From the NCBI GenBank assembly GCA_026713545.1, contig JAPOOG010000052.1, forward strand, positions 1 through 64,000: DNA of 64,000 nt, read 5' to 3'. Below, one piece after another: positions 62,608-64,000 of the stretch. The notes beneath the pieces are model-generated. The model did no database searches. It was not told where the DNA came from and was given only the letters and a program-made list of their open reading frames with translations. The DNA comes from Bryobacterales bacterium. Its GTDB lineage: Bacteria; Acidobacteriota; Terriglobia; Bryobacterales; UBA6623. A program made the position numbers and the translations under genes. Position 1 is the stretch's first letter; the number at the start of each line of letters is the position of its first letter.

Positions 62608-62696
62608 GTTTTTCCTCCGCCCGCGTGCGGATCATACAAGCGGGAAACATCCGAACCCGTGTCAACGCCGTTTGGTCAGGAGGATGTTTCAGGTCA
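62601..62696 (+). repeat. B element copy 2 (96 bp hairpin repeat)
   Basis: Starts CAGGCTGG and ends TTTCAGGTCA, with the stem GAAACATCC (62644-62652) and GGATGTTTC (62682-62690). It shares more than half its sequence with copy 1 at 24514-24616. The right end holds the TGA stop of the HtrA gene, so elements A12 and B2 together fill the gap between two convergent genes. Confidence 0.7.
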
Positions 62697-63998
62697 GAAG
62701 CGCCCCTTGTCCTGAGGCAGGCCGCCGGCCAGGTAGAGCGCCGTCCATGCGAATTGCTGGTCTGGGTTGCGGCTCGGAATACGCCGCATCACCTTGACGA
62801 CAACGTCATCACCGGGCTTGAGGTCAGCCTGGATGCCTCGGACATCATCAATCGAGGCAACCGGCTTGCGGTTGATCATCACGATGATGTCGTTGGGCTG
62901 AACTCCGATATCATCGGCGAACGATGCCGGGACCACGGATGTGACGAGAACTCCGTCGGACTCCTCGAACGCAAGCTCTTCGCGCTGCGAGCGAGTCAGT
63001 GAAGTCACCTCGATACCGAACATGACTTCCGTCTCTTCGGCGCTCTCTTTCTGCTCGTTGATGTCGTAGCCGAGTTCTTTGGCGAAGAGCACTGAGCGGT
63101 CGGCAATCTCGACGTCGAATGTGTTTCTCTTCCCGTCTCGAATCACGACAATCGGCGTTGTCGAACCGACCTCTTGCGCGGCGACCACGCTGATGAGCTC
63201 ATCGCCGTTCTTGATGGGCTTGCCGGCAATCTCGACGATCACGTCTTCAACCTTGAGGCCCGCTTTCTCGGCCGGTCCGTCTTCTCTCACCTGAGTCACG
63301 AGAACACCGCCGTCATCGGCGCCGAACGAGCGCAGCAGCGCCGGCGGCTGCTCTCTGCTGAAGGTGATGCCGATCGAGCCTCTTCGCATCTTGCCGTGAC
63401 TGATGATCTGGTTGTAGACATTCACTACGACTTTCGAAGGCATCGCGAACCCGAGGCCTTCCGAGCCTCCGCTGCGAGAAACGATCGCCGTGTTCACGCC
63501 GATCAACTCGCCGCGGATGTTCAGCAACGGCCCGCCGCTGTTGCCCGGATTGATGGCCGCGTCGGTCTGTAGAAAGCGTTTGAACTGGCCCTGCTGGGAC
63601 GAGTCGACCTCGCGCGCCTTGGCGCTGATGATCCCTACCGTCACTGTTTCCTCATAGCCGAAGGGCGAACCGACGGCGATTGCCCAATCCCCGACCTGCA
63701 CCGCGTCGGAATTCCCGATCGGGATGGCGGACAGTGGCTTGTCTACGTCGATCTTGATGACCGCAAGGTCGGTTTCGCGATCGGATCCGATCAGTTTCGC
63801 ATCATGCAGTTCTTGGTCGGCTCCGTTATTGAAAATCCGGACTCGAATGCGGTCCGCATTCTGGATGACGTGATGGTTCGTGATGATATAGCCGTTTTCA
63901 TCGACAATGACGCCCGATCCTTCTCCCGGGCGTTGTCGCCGCGGAAAGCCTTCGTTTCCGAACGGACCAGGAAAGCCGAAGAAGCGCCGGAACTCCTC
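62694..63998 (-). CDS. HtrA/DegP-type serine protease (partial, start beyond window)
   Basis: At least 434 residues; the N-terminus lies right of the window. The visible part opens EEFRRFFGFPG, then the protease domain with all three catalytic residues: His in NGYIITNHHVIQ, Asp in GSDRETDLAVIKID and Ser in NPGNSGGPLLN. Two PDZ domains follow (VTQVREDGPAEKAGLKVEDVI and LVTSVVPASFADDIGVQPNDII). It is a periplasmic protein-quality-control protease and chaperone. DegP and DegQ types cannot be told apart from this part alone. The TGA stop lies in B element copy 2. Confidence 0.93.
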   Translation of the reverse strand, partial: EEFRRFFGFPGPFGNEGFPRRQRPGEGSGVIVDENGYIITNHHVIQNADRIRVRIFNNGADQELHDAKLIGSDRETDLAVIKIDVDKPLSAIPIGNSDAVQVGDWAIAVGSPFGYEETVTVGIISAKAREVDSSQQGQFKRFLQTDAAINPGNSGGPLLNIRGELIGVNTAIVSRSGGSEGLGFAMPSKVVVNVYNQIISHGKMRRGSIGITFSREQPPALLRSFGADDGGVLVTQVREDGPAEKAGLKVEDVIVEIAGKPIKNGDELISVVAAQEVGSTTPIVVIRDGKRNTFDVEIADRSVLFAKELGYDINEQKESAEETEVMFGIEVTSLTRSQREELAFEESDGVLVTSVVPASFADDIGVQPNDIIVMINRKPVASIDDVRGIQADLKPGDDVVVKVMRRIPSRNPDQQFAWTALYLAGGLPQDKGRF

Positions 63999-64000
63999 AC

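Overview
High-GC bacterial chromosome segment of about 64 kb, most likely from an Acidobacteriota member. The grounds are an Oar-type TonB-dependent receptor with an N-terminal carboxypeptidase-regulatory domain, two DUF1549/DUF1553 proteins and a DUF1501 Tat protein, a secreted cytochrome c/copper-oxygenase-like/TPR protein, CehA/McbA-type PHP hydrolases and a DUF1080 protein. A planctomycete is the main alternative. No rRNA, tRNA, CRISPR array, integrase or transposase gene was recognised. Nearly all genes look intact; the last one (HtrA) runs off the window.

Layout. 0.3-5.7 kb: a DUF58/BatA/vWA operon whose MoxR ATPase would lie to the left. 5.7-7.1: ECF sigma, anti-sigma and Spy-like cassette. 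7.3-13.9: secreted PHP hydrolase, DUF1080 protein, Tat TIM-barrel lipoprotein, redoxin and cytochrome c/TPR protein. 13.9-18.1: two small coupled genes and the TonB receptor. 18.4-22.9: four-gene MacAB/Lol-like ABC exporter. 23.1-28.4: YjbQ, an HExxH lipoprotein, a Uma2 nuclease and a large DUF1549/1553 protein. 28.7-36.7: Kef antiporter, orphan beta-helix protein, sodium symporter with small partner, GNAT and a family 39 glycosyltransferase. 37.1-41.5: cyclophilin, YggS, thymidylate kinase, DNA polymerase III delta prime and an Hfq-like protein. 41.5-47.1: MFS and DASS carriers and a radical SAM protein. 47.2-56.5: second PHP protein, alpha/beta hydrolase, DUF1501 and DUF1549/1553 operon. 56.7-64: MetW, MetX, a small protein, two glycosyltransferases and HtrA.

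The most notable feature is not a gene. Twelve copies of a long quasi-palindromic element, here called the A element (45-258 bp), are scattered through the window. Their ends follow TRR-CCTGCATTTCTCACC and its reverse complement, and the arms fold end to end into one long hairpin. In seven genes the outer TRR is the gene's own stop codon (TGA, TAG or TAA). One 54-bp minimal copy carries the stop codons of both convergent neighbours. One copy splits the MetX-MetW pair, one sits at the start of a redoxin gene, and one (58995-59176) lies in frame inside a coding sequence, so that about 60 residues are added to a protein. This recalls the Rickettsia palindromic elements. A second, smaller hairpin repeat (B element) occurs twice, also ending on stop codons. 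Names and mechanism are my inference; no database search was possible.
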